A stretch of DNA of 64,000 bases, taken from contig CAJZBQ010000015.1 of the NCBI GenBank assembly GCA_914767885.1, positions 310,001 to 374,000 on the forward strand. The letters are read 5' to 3'. Under the pieces are notes generated by a model that was given only the letters and a program-made list of their open reading frames with translations, did not search any database and was not told where the DNA came from. Source of the stretch: Blepharisma stoltei (Eukaryota; Ciliophora; Heterotrichea; Heterotrichida; Blepharismidae). Both the position numbers and the translations under genes were made by a program. Shown in pieces: positions 55,405-64,000 of the stretch; the stretch's first letter is position 1, and each line of letters opens with the position of its first letter.

Positions 55405-57254
55405 ATGGGATGTTGTGCGTCTAGACCTCCTGAAAAAACAGAGAAGCGAAAAGTGACATTAAAGCGGTCCGTAGGAAGAAAAAAAACAAAAGCGAGCAAA
55501 AAAAGTGATCTAGATAAATCATCAGAAACTCACAAGCGATCTCTTAGCCGAAGAGTAACTCCTTGTTTAAATAAAGTAGAAAACACACAAGGCAGCATCT
55601 TTGATTTTTACCAAAAAGTTAAAAACATCTATAAAGCAAGAAGTGGAAGCATATGACTTGCCTTACTCCCCCATCCTTGATCGAACAGCTCGCCATCGTT
55701 CGATCAAGGATGGGGGTTGAAAAAAATTTTTTGGGAAGAATCTCTATTTTTCAGATTATTGAGTTTTTAAGAGATTGATGACTAAAGCACTTCGGATGGC
55801 TGATTCCGTAGCTTTTTGTCGTCTCAAAGCCTCTGACAACAACTTCACTAGGCACATCTTCCCAAGCTTTTGATAACTAAATATATTTTATATATATAAA
55901 ATTTGCATGATATGAAAACCGTTCGACCAAAGTGGGGTTGATTTCCCCAATTTTTAGGAATTTTTACAGTGAATCGTTCGACCAAGGATGGGGGGAGCTA
56001 GATAAGAGAACAAACATTCAAAAGGCCATCAAAGAAATCAAGAAAAATACTTTAGAATCCTCCGCTCAAGATCTCTTTTTAGAAGAAGTAGAAAAGCTGA
56101 AAGAGCTTGTAAGCTTTATATAGGATCATCCTAATATTGTAAAATTTCATGAATTAGTCATTTCAAGTGACACTTTTTATCTTGTATTTGAATTCATGGC
56201 TGGAGAAAATTTATTTAAAAGATTAAAGCGTAAATATATAAATGAGCAACTTGCAGCAAATTATACAAAAAATTTATTAGAAGGTTTGGAATATTGCCAT
56301 AATATAGGAATTCTTCATAGAAATATTAGTTTAGAAAATATGCTATTTGTCTCGAAGAAGGAAGATACGTCAATCAAATTGAATGATTTTGGCTTTACTT
56401 GGAGGAAGAATATGAAGCAAACGCAAAGTAATGAATTTACTAAAGATGAGTCGGAGCTAAAATATTTGGCACCAGAAACCTTTGAAGGGATATATAATGA
56501 TAAAAGCGATATCTGGAGCCTTGGAATTGCGCTATATGTCATGCTTATTGGCCGATTTCCTTTTAATACTGCAATGGATGTTAAAAGAGGGATTGATTGG
56601 AGTAATGATATGTTTCTAATTTATTCAGCTGAAATGAAAGACTTTCTCAGCAAAATGCTCGCGCCTGACTATAAAGAGCGATTTTCTGCAATTGAAGCTC
56701 TAAACCATCCATGACTCCAAATTGTTTATCCTTCTCCTCAAAATCTTTTAAACGAGCAAACTGTGGCAATTATTTCAAAATTTTTAACAAGAAATAAAAT
56801 AGAGCAATATTTACTTACCTACGTTGCTTCTTTATATTCGGATTTCAACGAAGAAAAGCGGCATATCAAGCTTTTTAAATTTCTAGACAAAAATTATGAT
56901 GGCTTAGTTGACAAGCAAGAGCTCAAGGAAATTTGAAAAGGAAAAATATTTGAAGATCCTCAAGAAATGGAGGAGATATTATTAGGGATTGATATGGAAG
57001 AGGATTATAGCTTTAGCTTCACTATGTTCATGGCAGCCCTAGCTGACTGGAATTCAGCTGCCTCTCGAAATAAATTAGAAAGTGCTCTAAAAAGTTTATC
57101 ACAAAATAATACAAGAAGGATTGATGTAAATTATATTAAAAGAAAAATACCAGCAGCGGATAATAAAGAATGGGAACAGTTTTATAGGATCGTTGGTAAC
57201 GTTGAAGGTTCATTTGTTAATATTGATCAGTTAAAAGAAGTTTTGCTAAAATAA
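55405..57254 (+). CDS. CDPK-like protein with HRN in place of HRD
   Basis: ATG at 55405; MGCCASRPP fits myristoylation and palmitoylation. The kinase domain is complete after removing the family II IES (55665-55998, giving GSIWLALDKRTNIQKAIKEI) and a 15-nt intron (56110-56124, giving KELDHPNIVKFHE). The VAIK-type Lys is present (KAIKEI) and NDFGF replaces the DFG region. The catalytic loop reads LHRNISLENM, with Asn at the catalytic Asp, so activity is doubtful. LKYLAPETF and SDIWSLGIALY follow. The C-terminus has an EF-hand (LDKNYDGLVDKQEL) and weaker ones, so it is CDPK in layout. Likely a Ca-regulated membrane-associated pseudokinase or weak kinase. Confidence 0.85.
55665..55998. mobile_element. 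Family II IES in a CDPK-like gene
   Basis: 334 bp, inverted relative to 4412, with a shortened interior. Flanks TTA and CTA. The inverted pair is at the left and the direct pair at the right. Confidence 0.85.
56110..56124 (+). other. 15-nt intron
   Basis: GTAAGCTTTATATAG, with an in-frame TAG. Removal gives KELDHPNIVKF, matching the conserved kinase DHPNI segment. Confidence 0.9.
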
Positions 57255-57825
57255 GTAAATATTAGCTTAATTGAGTACTAGCTAATGAAATCTTTAAAAG
57301 CCAATTAATTTTAGTACAAAAAACTTAGTTACATTTTATTAATTAATAGCTCCATTATATGAAAATTAAAATCTTAACATAGCTCTAATTATTTTCAGAA
57401 AATATAAGTCCACAAATATAACGAAATTTTATGCCCACGCTATTAGAATAAATTTATTCATTAAAATTAGAATAATATTTGAATATTTATTTAAAAACAG
57501 TTTTAAGAGATTTTATCACTAGTTTATTTTATAATTTATGGTTTATTTGATATAGAACGAATAATTTAATTTTATATTAAACATTACCTAATAAAACAGT
57601 ATTGTTTTTGTTGAATAAGAGAAAAGCAGATATTTTTAATTATATGAATAAAATCACAATATACTCTGCTAAATTATTGCTTCTTTTATTAGTGTATTAA
57701 CTGATAATTATGAATAGCGTAGCTAAAATAAATATCATAAATATCATAAATGCTGTAAATTATTTATTTCTTATTTATTGCTTATTTATAAGGTAAAACG
57801 GACATAGGCTAATAAAGTGAAAAAA
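57255..57825. other. AT-rich intergenic region between kinase-like genes
   Basis: Long AT-rich spacer; small tandem AAATATCAT units near 57730. No gene or element recognised. Confidence 0.4.
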
Positions 57826-60074
57826 ATGGGTTGCTGTGACTCTAAAGGTGACTATGCTGAGGATACAAAATTAGCCTCTACTACCCAAAAATCGCCAAAT
57901 AATAAGAAAGCAGAAAGAACGCGTAAGCCTCGTAGAACAAATTTGAGAACTCCTGGATCGACAAGAAAGACAACCTTTAAAGCAGAGCCTGCCCTAGAAA
58001 TTAATCGAGGAGATTATATACAAGTCAATGAAGGAGAAATTGAAGAGAAATATCAAATAAAAAAGGTTATCCATAATGGTAAATTTGGCGATGTCTGACT
58101 TGCAATACTTGTAAATGGAGGATTTAAAAGGGTGATTTCTGAAATCGATTTAGCAACCCTTGGCAAAAAAAGAAATGAAGCAGTATTAAAAGAGCTAGAA
58201 AAATTAAAAGAATTGGTAAAAGATATATAGGATCATCCAAATATCATAAAAGTTTACGAATTCATAAAGCACTTTAATGCAGTTTACATAGTTACAGAAT
58301 ATCTTGATGGAGACAGCCTAGAAATGAAAATCCAGCACGGTCATTTTATTGAAGAAGACAAGGCAAGAACTTGCATAAAAACAATTTTGAGTACTTTGAA
58401 TTATTGCCATAATAAAGGAATAGTTCATGGGAACCTGACTCCGACAAATATACTATTTGATGGAAAAAATAAAAACTCAGTATGGCCCCTGAATTATTTT
58501 AGATCATTATTGGCCATCCATTTTAATTTCCAAAATTAATTTGTACTTGCCAGTTTTTTTGAAAAGTAAAAACGAAATAGACAAATCTCCGTTTATGGGT
58601 TTAAGGTACCTAATCAGACTTATACTGTATAAGGCAGGTGCCCTGTACATATTTTTTTTCTGGTCGGTATTCTGCTGGGGTATAGAGATCTATTAAGGTG
58701 CATGAGCTATACTCAAACTTAACGACTTTGGGTTTTCATGGAATAAAATTTCAAAATCAAGCAAATTAAATTCAGTATTTTCTATATAGATGCATTACGC
58801 AGCTCCTGAAATTTTGCAAGGTAAAGCCAATAGCCCTTCAAGCGACATTTGAAGTCTTGGAGTTATTTTATATATGATGCTAACAAAAGCTCTACCATTT
58901 ACTGCAGAAAACACAGAAAAGCTAATTGATAGAATTCAGAAGGGATTTAATTTGGAAGAGTATCTGTTTTTCAGTAACTCAAAAGAAGTCCAAGACTTAT
59001 TGATAAAAATGCTTACACTAGACCCTCAGCAGCGAATTTCTACATCAGATGCGCTTAATCATCCTTGGATCACGCTAAAAGATGATCAACTTCCTACTAT
59101 AAAATTGACTAAAGAGTCAATGGCATGGTTTTCTCATTTTCATGTAATTTTTATACAGTCTAAAAATAGAATCCAAAAAATAATGCTATCGTCATGTATA
59201 AGTCAAGTATCAGATTTATCTGATGAAATGGAGCTGAGAACTTTATTTGAAGCTCTTGATAAGGATCATAGCGGAACGATCCAGATTAAAGAGTGCATTG
59301 ATGGATATAAACTATTTGGCTTTGATGATCCAAACGAAATAAAAGAAATTTTCCAAAAATTTAATCTTAACGAGAATGAGGAAATGAATTTTTCAATTTT
59401 TCTCGCAGGCTTTACTAACTGAAATTCTCCTGAAGAAATTAAAAAGTTAGAAAAAATGTTCCAAGTATATGATTTAGATAATAGTGGAAGTTTGAGTTTT
59501 AAGGAACTGGTTAAAGCAATACCATAATAATAAAATGGCTCAGTGCGGAATTAGTTCTCTCCGAGAACTATTCCATTCTTCGCTTTTATTATTATGGGGT
59601 TCAGTTTTCCACGTGGACTTTTATCCTCAACACCAATATGGAATACTGCATAAGGTATTTTTTTTGTCCAGGGTATTAAGAGACATAGATTTTTCTGCTT
59701 GGCACACCCGAGGAGGGTGACCCTTATGCGGAACACGCGCAGGAGTCAAGTATGGGCGAGGTAAGCCCGACCAATGAAGACCTTCTGGCCTGACGGGAAT
59801 GTCTTCTGGAATGCTTGCTAGACAAGATGGTCACTGACGTCACCAGTTGGGAGTTAAAATGGTGGGCTTATGCATGCCTAAATCATCCTGCTGAAGAGGG
59901 AAACACTTTAAATACCTGAGTAATTAATGTAATATAATGGCTAAAGCAATACCAGGAGTCCAAGAAAATGAAATGAGGGAGTATTTCAAGTTAGCAGATT
60001 TAAACAAGAATCGAAAAATCGAAATTCAAGAATTTGTCTGCTCATTGACAAGAGCATTCAATACCAAAGCCTAA
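57826..60074 (+). CDS. Second CDPK-like pseudokinase
   Basis: ATG at 57826 (MGCCDSK, acylation-type start); a paralogue of the gene at 55405. Two 15-nt introns (58216-58230 and 58775-58789), a 229-bp IES and a retroposon are removed to give one frame: HNGKFGDVWLA, KELDHPNIIKVYEF, GNLTPTNILFDGKN, LKLNDFGFSW, YAAPEIL, SDIWSLGVILY. The catalytic loop is VHGNLTPTN (Asn for Asp) and the VAIK Lys position reads RVISEI, so two key residues are missing. The EF-hand part has LDKDHSGTIQIKEC, YDLDNSGSLSFKEL and, after the retroposon, LADLNKNRKIEIQEF. Very probably catalytically dead; a Ca-binding regulator. Confidence 0.85.
58216..58230 (+). other. 15-nt intron
   Basis: GTAAAAGATATATAG with an in-frame TAG; removal gives KELDHPNIIKVYEF. 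Confidence 0.9.
58481..58709. mobile_element. 229-bp IES in the second CDPK-like gene
   Basis: TA-bounded; ends TATGGCCCCTG and, inverted, TATAGCTCATG, matching the ends of the element at 32874. Excision joins GKNKNS to VLKLNDFGFSW in frame. Confidence 0.75.
58775..58789 (+). other. 15-nt intron
   Basis: GTATTTTCTATATAG with an in-frame TAG; removal gives KLNSMHYAAPEIL. Confidence 0.85.
59525..59941 (+). mobile_element. Retroposon-like insert near the 3' end, 13-bp TSD
   Basis: Flanked by TAAAGCAATACCA (59512-59524 and 59942-59954); tail TTAATGTAATATAATGGC. Removal joins ELVKAIPGVQENEM and adds the last EF-hand. Confidence 0.85.
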
Positions 60075-60462
60075 TAACATCAGCTATTAAAAATAATATT
60101 TTAGCTAAATTTAAAAGAATGCATGGATTGTATTTTTAATAGACATAATAATAGTAGCATTTGATATACCCATAAATCTTGCTATTTATTTATACCCCCA
60201 GCTGAATTGCTATCATTAAATACATAGAAAATTAAAAGATTATGATCTAATAAAAACTATATTAAAAATGCACACATGAAAAAAATCCCAAATTAACAAA
60301 TGGTATGAAATAGTTATCCAATTTTCTCAGCAAGTAGGAAAAAAATTTGGAATAATGCATATGAATATGCTATAGATATATTGATCATTGCTGAAGATAA
60401 TAGTGAGCTAATTATCTGACATATTTTGCTATTTAATAATAAAAATAAATATTTCATTTTAT
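60075..60462. other. AT-rich convergent spacer
   Basis: Lies between the CDPK-like gene and the HMG gene, which are transcribed towards each other. No element recognised. Confidence 0.4.
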
Positions 60463-61332
60463 CTAATATCCTATCTGCGCCTTCCTTTTTGCCATCGCTC
60501 CTACACTTCTCGAACTAATTTTTCTTCTGGCAAACATTCTTGACCTATCAAGATTCCCTTCCTCGTCAAAATATTTCCCTCTCTTTTCATACTCCAGCGA
60601 TTGTCTTTCATATCTTTTTCTATCATCTTCATATTTTTGATAATACGGCTCTTTTTCTTTTTCACTCGTTTTATGCCATAATTCTCCAAGTTCTATCAAG
60701 ATATCTCGCCCACTTATTCCTGGATGCTTTTCCATAATTTCAGGTCTTTTATCTAAGGTCCAAAAAGTATAAGCACTGAGATTTCTCCTTGGAGGAGGGA
60801 GCTGGACATCTTGATCTCTATAATGCTCCTTGTGCATTGGTTTACTAATTTTTTCAGATTTTTTGGCCTGCGCCTCTTCGAACGAGACTTTTCTTTTTGC
60901 TTTGGCTTGGACGCTTTGCGATGTTGGACTTCGAGAGAAAAATTGAGACCTGTCAATATTTCCTTCATCGTCATAATATTTTCCTGTTTCTTCGTATTCT
61001 TTTATTTGTCTTTCAAATCTTTCTTTATCCATTTCGTACATTTTTTGATAGGGCTCTCTTTCATCATATGAAGTCTTTCTTCACATTTTTCCGAGTTTTA
61101 TGAGAATGTCACGGCCACTTATCCCTGGATATTTTTCCATGATTTCTGGTCTTCTTTCAAGAGTGTAGAATAGATATGCACTTTTATTTCTTTTGGGAGG
61201 GGGCATTTGGAGATTTGGATCACCTTTAAACCATCTATCAGCAGTAGATTCTTCTTCCTCTTCTTCAGATTCTGTGTCCTCTTTAGGCTCTTCTTTTGGC
61301 TCTTTCTTATTTTGTGGTTTTCGGGTGCTCAT
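60463..61332 (-). CDS. Protein with two HMG boxes
   Basis: ATG at 61332 (MSTRKPQNKK); codons further upstream are open but have no ATG before a TAA. After an acidic/Lys-rich N-terminus come two related HMG boxes. Box 1: PPPKRNKSAYLFYTLERRPE, GISGRDILIKLGKMWRKT (TGA as Trp) and YEMDKERFERQIKEYE. Box 2: PPPRRNLSAYTFWTLDKRPE and GISGRDILIELGELWHKT. Non-sequence-specific HMGB-type DNA-bending chromatin proteins have this layout. The boxes are about 60% identical by eye, so an internal duplication. Ends with a basic tail. Chromatin role likely; no IES or intron needed. Confidence 0.85.
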
Positions 61333-61700
61333 TTTTTCTAATAATTCTGATAAATTACTATTTTTATTGGTGGAAAAGAATTGATTAGAATTAATGATAA
61401 AATATTTTGTCGCAGCTTTTAATAGCAAATTAAGTCAGCTCTGTATAATACTATATTAGAATAATAGATAATATCATAAGAGAAGGCATGAATTGCTTTG
61501 TTTGAAGTGATTTAGTGTTTTAGAATTTAATAAAAGCGATGAAAGACTGATCTCGATAATTTCAAAAGTTTGCAATTGAAGCAATAGTCTTTATTGTTAT
61601 TTTCTGTCATTAATTTGGTTTCCTTTGAAGACTTAGCTTCCTAGATTAAATAATGAAATTCTTATAAGAATTATCCTTATTATAGTTCAAGCATTTATTA
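61333..61700. other. Intergenic spacer
   Basis: AT-rich, between the HMG gene start and the transporter 3' end. No element recognised. Confidence 0.35.
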
Positions 61701-62815
61701 TTATCCTTTATGAACCTTATCTGCAGCAGGCGGGTAAGCATCTAAAATTGCTCTAATTGTTACTTGTCCAATTCCTATAAAAATCACCATTAGAATAGCT
61801 TGTGGCAGCAGTACTAAATTTGTCACAGCAGGCCCTGGGCACATTCCTGTAATACCCCATCCAACTCCAAAAAGAGCAGGTCCAACAATAACTCCTACAT
61901 CTATATCTTTTCTAGTTGGTACTGACCACTTTTCTATCATCAAAGGCTTCGGCTCTCTTAAAACGATATTAAAAGCTATCAAATTTATTCCGACAGCAGC
62001 TCCCATAACAAACAATAAACTTGGATCCCATCCATCTTTTAAAGCTAAGAATCCTAAAATTTTTGTCCTTCTGCACATCCCAGCTAAAACTAGCCCCGAC
62101 CCAAAAACATTTCCAATTATAAATGAAAAAACAGGCTCGAATTTATTTTTGATAGGTCTTGAAGATATTGAATATCCTTATTTATAATGAATATCTGTAT
62201 TATCCATGAAAATTTAATTAGGAAAATCTGATTAAAAATAGTATAAATAAAGACTGCAAAAAAATAAACCCCATATAAGGTAATAAAGATAAGTTGGGAG
62301 ACTTTTACTATAATTTCAAACATTTTTGGCTCTAAAATAAATTCTTCTCTTTGAAAGGGTTTATTCTGCTTTAAGGTTGCGGTGACAACGCCAAAAAACA
62401 TGAAAATTAAAGTAGCGATTATCGAACGAGGTGAAAGCCTTGGAATTCCACAAACTGCATGGCCACTTGTACAGCCATTTCCCCATTGTGTCCCTATTCC
62501 TACTAATAGAGAGCCTATAATCCATTCATTCATTGTAATTCCTAATTCTGCTTCTTTTCCGTCAAAAATTTTAATATTTCATATAGCATCGCCAACAAAA
62601 TTCTTGAAAAATAATACTGCGCTTACTAAACCTAGAAGAAAACTAATTTTCCAAAATAGCCCTTCCCTTGTATTTAATTTTACGACTGTAAAGACCATTC
62701 CGCTTATTCCTGTGACCCTACCCATAAAAAGAAGATTTAGAATAGTTGCAAGAGATATTAAGGACCCGCCAAGCAGAGCAAGTATCACTGCATCTGTATT
62801 CCAATCGATTAACAT
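61701..62815 (-). CDS. YeeE/YedE-family (DUF395) sulfur-compound transporter
   Basis: ATG at 62815. A hydrophobic protein of about nine TMs with the two diagnostic repeats: [20 protein letters not shown] in the first half, and [20 protein letters not shown] in the second. The conserved Cys residues in these repeats are those used in thiosulfate/sulfur-moiety transport by bacterial YeeE. Removing a 71-bp IES (62173-62243) joins the halves as FFAVFIYSISSRP. A full-length family member is about 330-350 residues, as here. A bacterial-type family in a ciliate, so ancient or lateral gain is possible. A broken paralogue lies at 63160. Confidence 0.8.
62173..62243. mobile_element. 71-bp IES in the transporter gene
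   Basis: TA-bounded, with imperfect inverted ends TATACTATTTTTAATC / inverse of GAATATAAGGATA-type sequence on the minus strand. Excision restores the frame. Confidence 0.65.
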
Positions 62816-62826
62816 TTTTATACAAT

Positions 62827-63105
62827 TGAAATGGAGGTGCTCTGGTATGGTCAGTTTCCTTACTTTGGGCTCAGTGAAGGGAAACTTCGGTTTTTCTGAG
62901 AGCTTTGTCTATGGAGACGTCAGTTCACTGGCACTGGATTACAGGAGAGAGTGTTCTTTGAAACGGGAGGCGAGTAGAAGTTCTAATGGTGGTGTAACTG
63001 CTGATCCGTTGCTCAGAGTGGAAGTCGTATCTCACATAAAAGGCTTAGAAAACAGAAGACGAGTTATTTATGGGTTATCTTACTAACTAACTAACTAACA
63101 TATTT
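62827..63105 (+). mobile_element. Retroposon-like element with (CTAA)n tail
   Basis: GC-richer block immediately upstream of the transporter gene, ending TTACTAACTAACTAACTAAC. Its orientation opposes the gene. No clear TSD found. Confidence 0.65.
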
Positions 63106-63159
63106 ATTAATCAGTAATAAAATTTGCGGCATTATTTTAATATGAAAATCCTTTTTGAT

Positions 63160-63420
63160 CTAAAAATGCAATTTTTTTCTTATTATTCCTATGCAGATAT
63201 TCAAAATTATTAAATCTAAGATTATGATTAAGAAGACGGGCATATGAAAGATCATACTTATTAGAGAATCTGCAAGCCTAGAATTTTTGTTAGAATCTTG
63301 CTTTTTATTGTAGACTTCATATTTTTTTAAAGCAAAGTCAGAACAAATTTGACCGATTATAATGAATAGAAGCTCTAAACCTCCCTGTCGAAGAAGAACT
63401 AAATTTGCCATAGCAGGCAT
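63160..63420 (-). pseudogene. 3' fragment of a second YeeE/YedE-like gene
   Basis: MPAMANLVLLRQGGLELLFI and IIGQICSDFAL align with the C-terminal [19 protein letters not shown] of the gene at 61701, followed by an unrelated hydrophobic tail. The first half of the family is missing. A truncated paralogue; expression is doubtful. Confidence 0.55.
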
Positions 63421-63544
63421 AAAAGTAAATTATTTTGTTACGCAATTTTATGTTATTGCACATTCTTAATCAATTTTTTTCTCATCAGCCGTTTTATCAA
63501 GATGTTAAAATTATAATTTATCAATAATTTTCGATAAATTTGAA

Positions 63545-63835
63545 AGCCCAGCAGTGTCCTTTGGGCTATTCAGTCAATTTCCTAGCGCGATATCGGGAGT
63601 TGCACCCTGACTACGAGTTCCATTTGGTTGAAAATTCGTTTTTCGATTTTTCTGGAAGCGCAACCCAAAATAGATGTGCGGGACTGAGATCCATTCCTCT
63701 GTGCTCCATCTAGTGTGGAGCCCATTTCTGTAGGAGCATGGCCTGTAGGTAGACAGCAGACAGTCATGAAGCAAGGCGGAGAGAAATAACTTTTTGAGAT
63801 CTCAGGAAGCTTATTATATAATTTTAATTAGCATT
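63545..63835 (+). mobile_element. Retroposon-like element
   Basis: GC-rich block sharing GAAGCAAGGCGGAGAGAAATA and AGGAAGCTT-type text with the insert at 45169; ends in TTATATAATTTTAATTAGC. No TSD established. Confidence 0.6.
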
Positions 63836-64000
63836 AATTTTTGATATTTATCCTTCAATAAATAGCAAATTCAATATAATATATAAATATACTATTTATA
63901 ATTTTGTACCAAAACCTCCCCATAGGAAGCATTTTTGCTCGTTATTGGTGAAGCTAATAAGTAGTAGACCACCTATAATTTAGAGCTAAATCCAAGTCAT

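Noticed and set aside
56110-56124. TAG as a glutamine codon (reassigned stop)
   Set aside because: Removing a 15-nt GT..TAG intron gives a closer match to the kinase DHPNI region, and the same length and borders recur at six or more other stops.

Overview
The window looks like germline (micronuclear-type) DNA of a heterotrich ciliate, most likely Blepharisma or a close relative. Three things seen in the sequence support this. (1) Most long reading frames run through in-frame TGA at positions where conserved families have Trp (e.g. SDIW in a kinase-like protein), while TAA/TAG act as stops. (2) Many in-frame TAG stops are the ends of GT..AG introns only 15-16 nt long. (3) Exons are repeatedly cut by AT-rich, TA/TTA-bounded inserts with G/C-tract inverted ends, and precise removal of each insert joins the reading frame. 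These behave like internal eliminated sequences (IESs), many of them MITE-like. Tiny introns with TGA=Trp and MITE-type IESs are established for Blepharisma; the species call is inference.

Layout. 1-5650: a decaying region with one intact MIR-domain gene, three relic copies of it, two broken nucleoredoxin-like copies, and broken SPRY and WD40 genes. 5653-10407 (-): a very long coiled-coil protein. 10408-12867: stacked mobile elements. 12868-15903 (+): a five-TM plus DUF229 phosphatase/sulfatase-fold protein and a GST-like protein. 16021-20031 (-): an RCC1-like protein. 20821-25840 (+): a Cys-rich small protein with a hairpin cluster, a small unknown protein and coiled-coil genes. 26090-29138: a glutaredoxin and a TBC RabGAP. 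29354-36565: a p24 cargo receptor and two secreted paralogues. 37175-39446 (+): an EF-hand/cytoskeletal-type protein. 39454-46250 (-): a tandem double polycystin channel. 46521-50137 (-): a SAM-FHA-FHA-RING protein and an unknown gene. 50499-54622 (-): exportin-7. 55405-60074 (+): two CDPK-like genes with degenerate catalytic motifs. 60463-62815 (-): a two-HMG-box protein and a YeeE/YedE transporter, then a broken paralogue.

Two different kinds of insertion interrupt genes. The first is the TNA-flanked IES/MITE class (about 41-880 bp). Three sequence-unrelated families share one architecture: a direct pair of a motif at one end and an inverted pair at the other. The second is a GC-richer, retroposon-like class with AT-rich tails and 10-16 bp target-site duplications (TSDs). 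About ten of these lie inside exons, and removing the insert plus one TSD copy restores the frame in nearly every case. If the genes work, the cell must remove both classes precisely. One IES even sits inside a 15-nt intron, so DNA excision must precede RNA splicing there. Gene starts were placed at ATG; frames that appeared to begin at TTG or GTG were re-examined and merged or trimmed.
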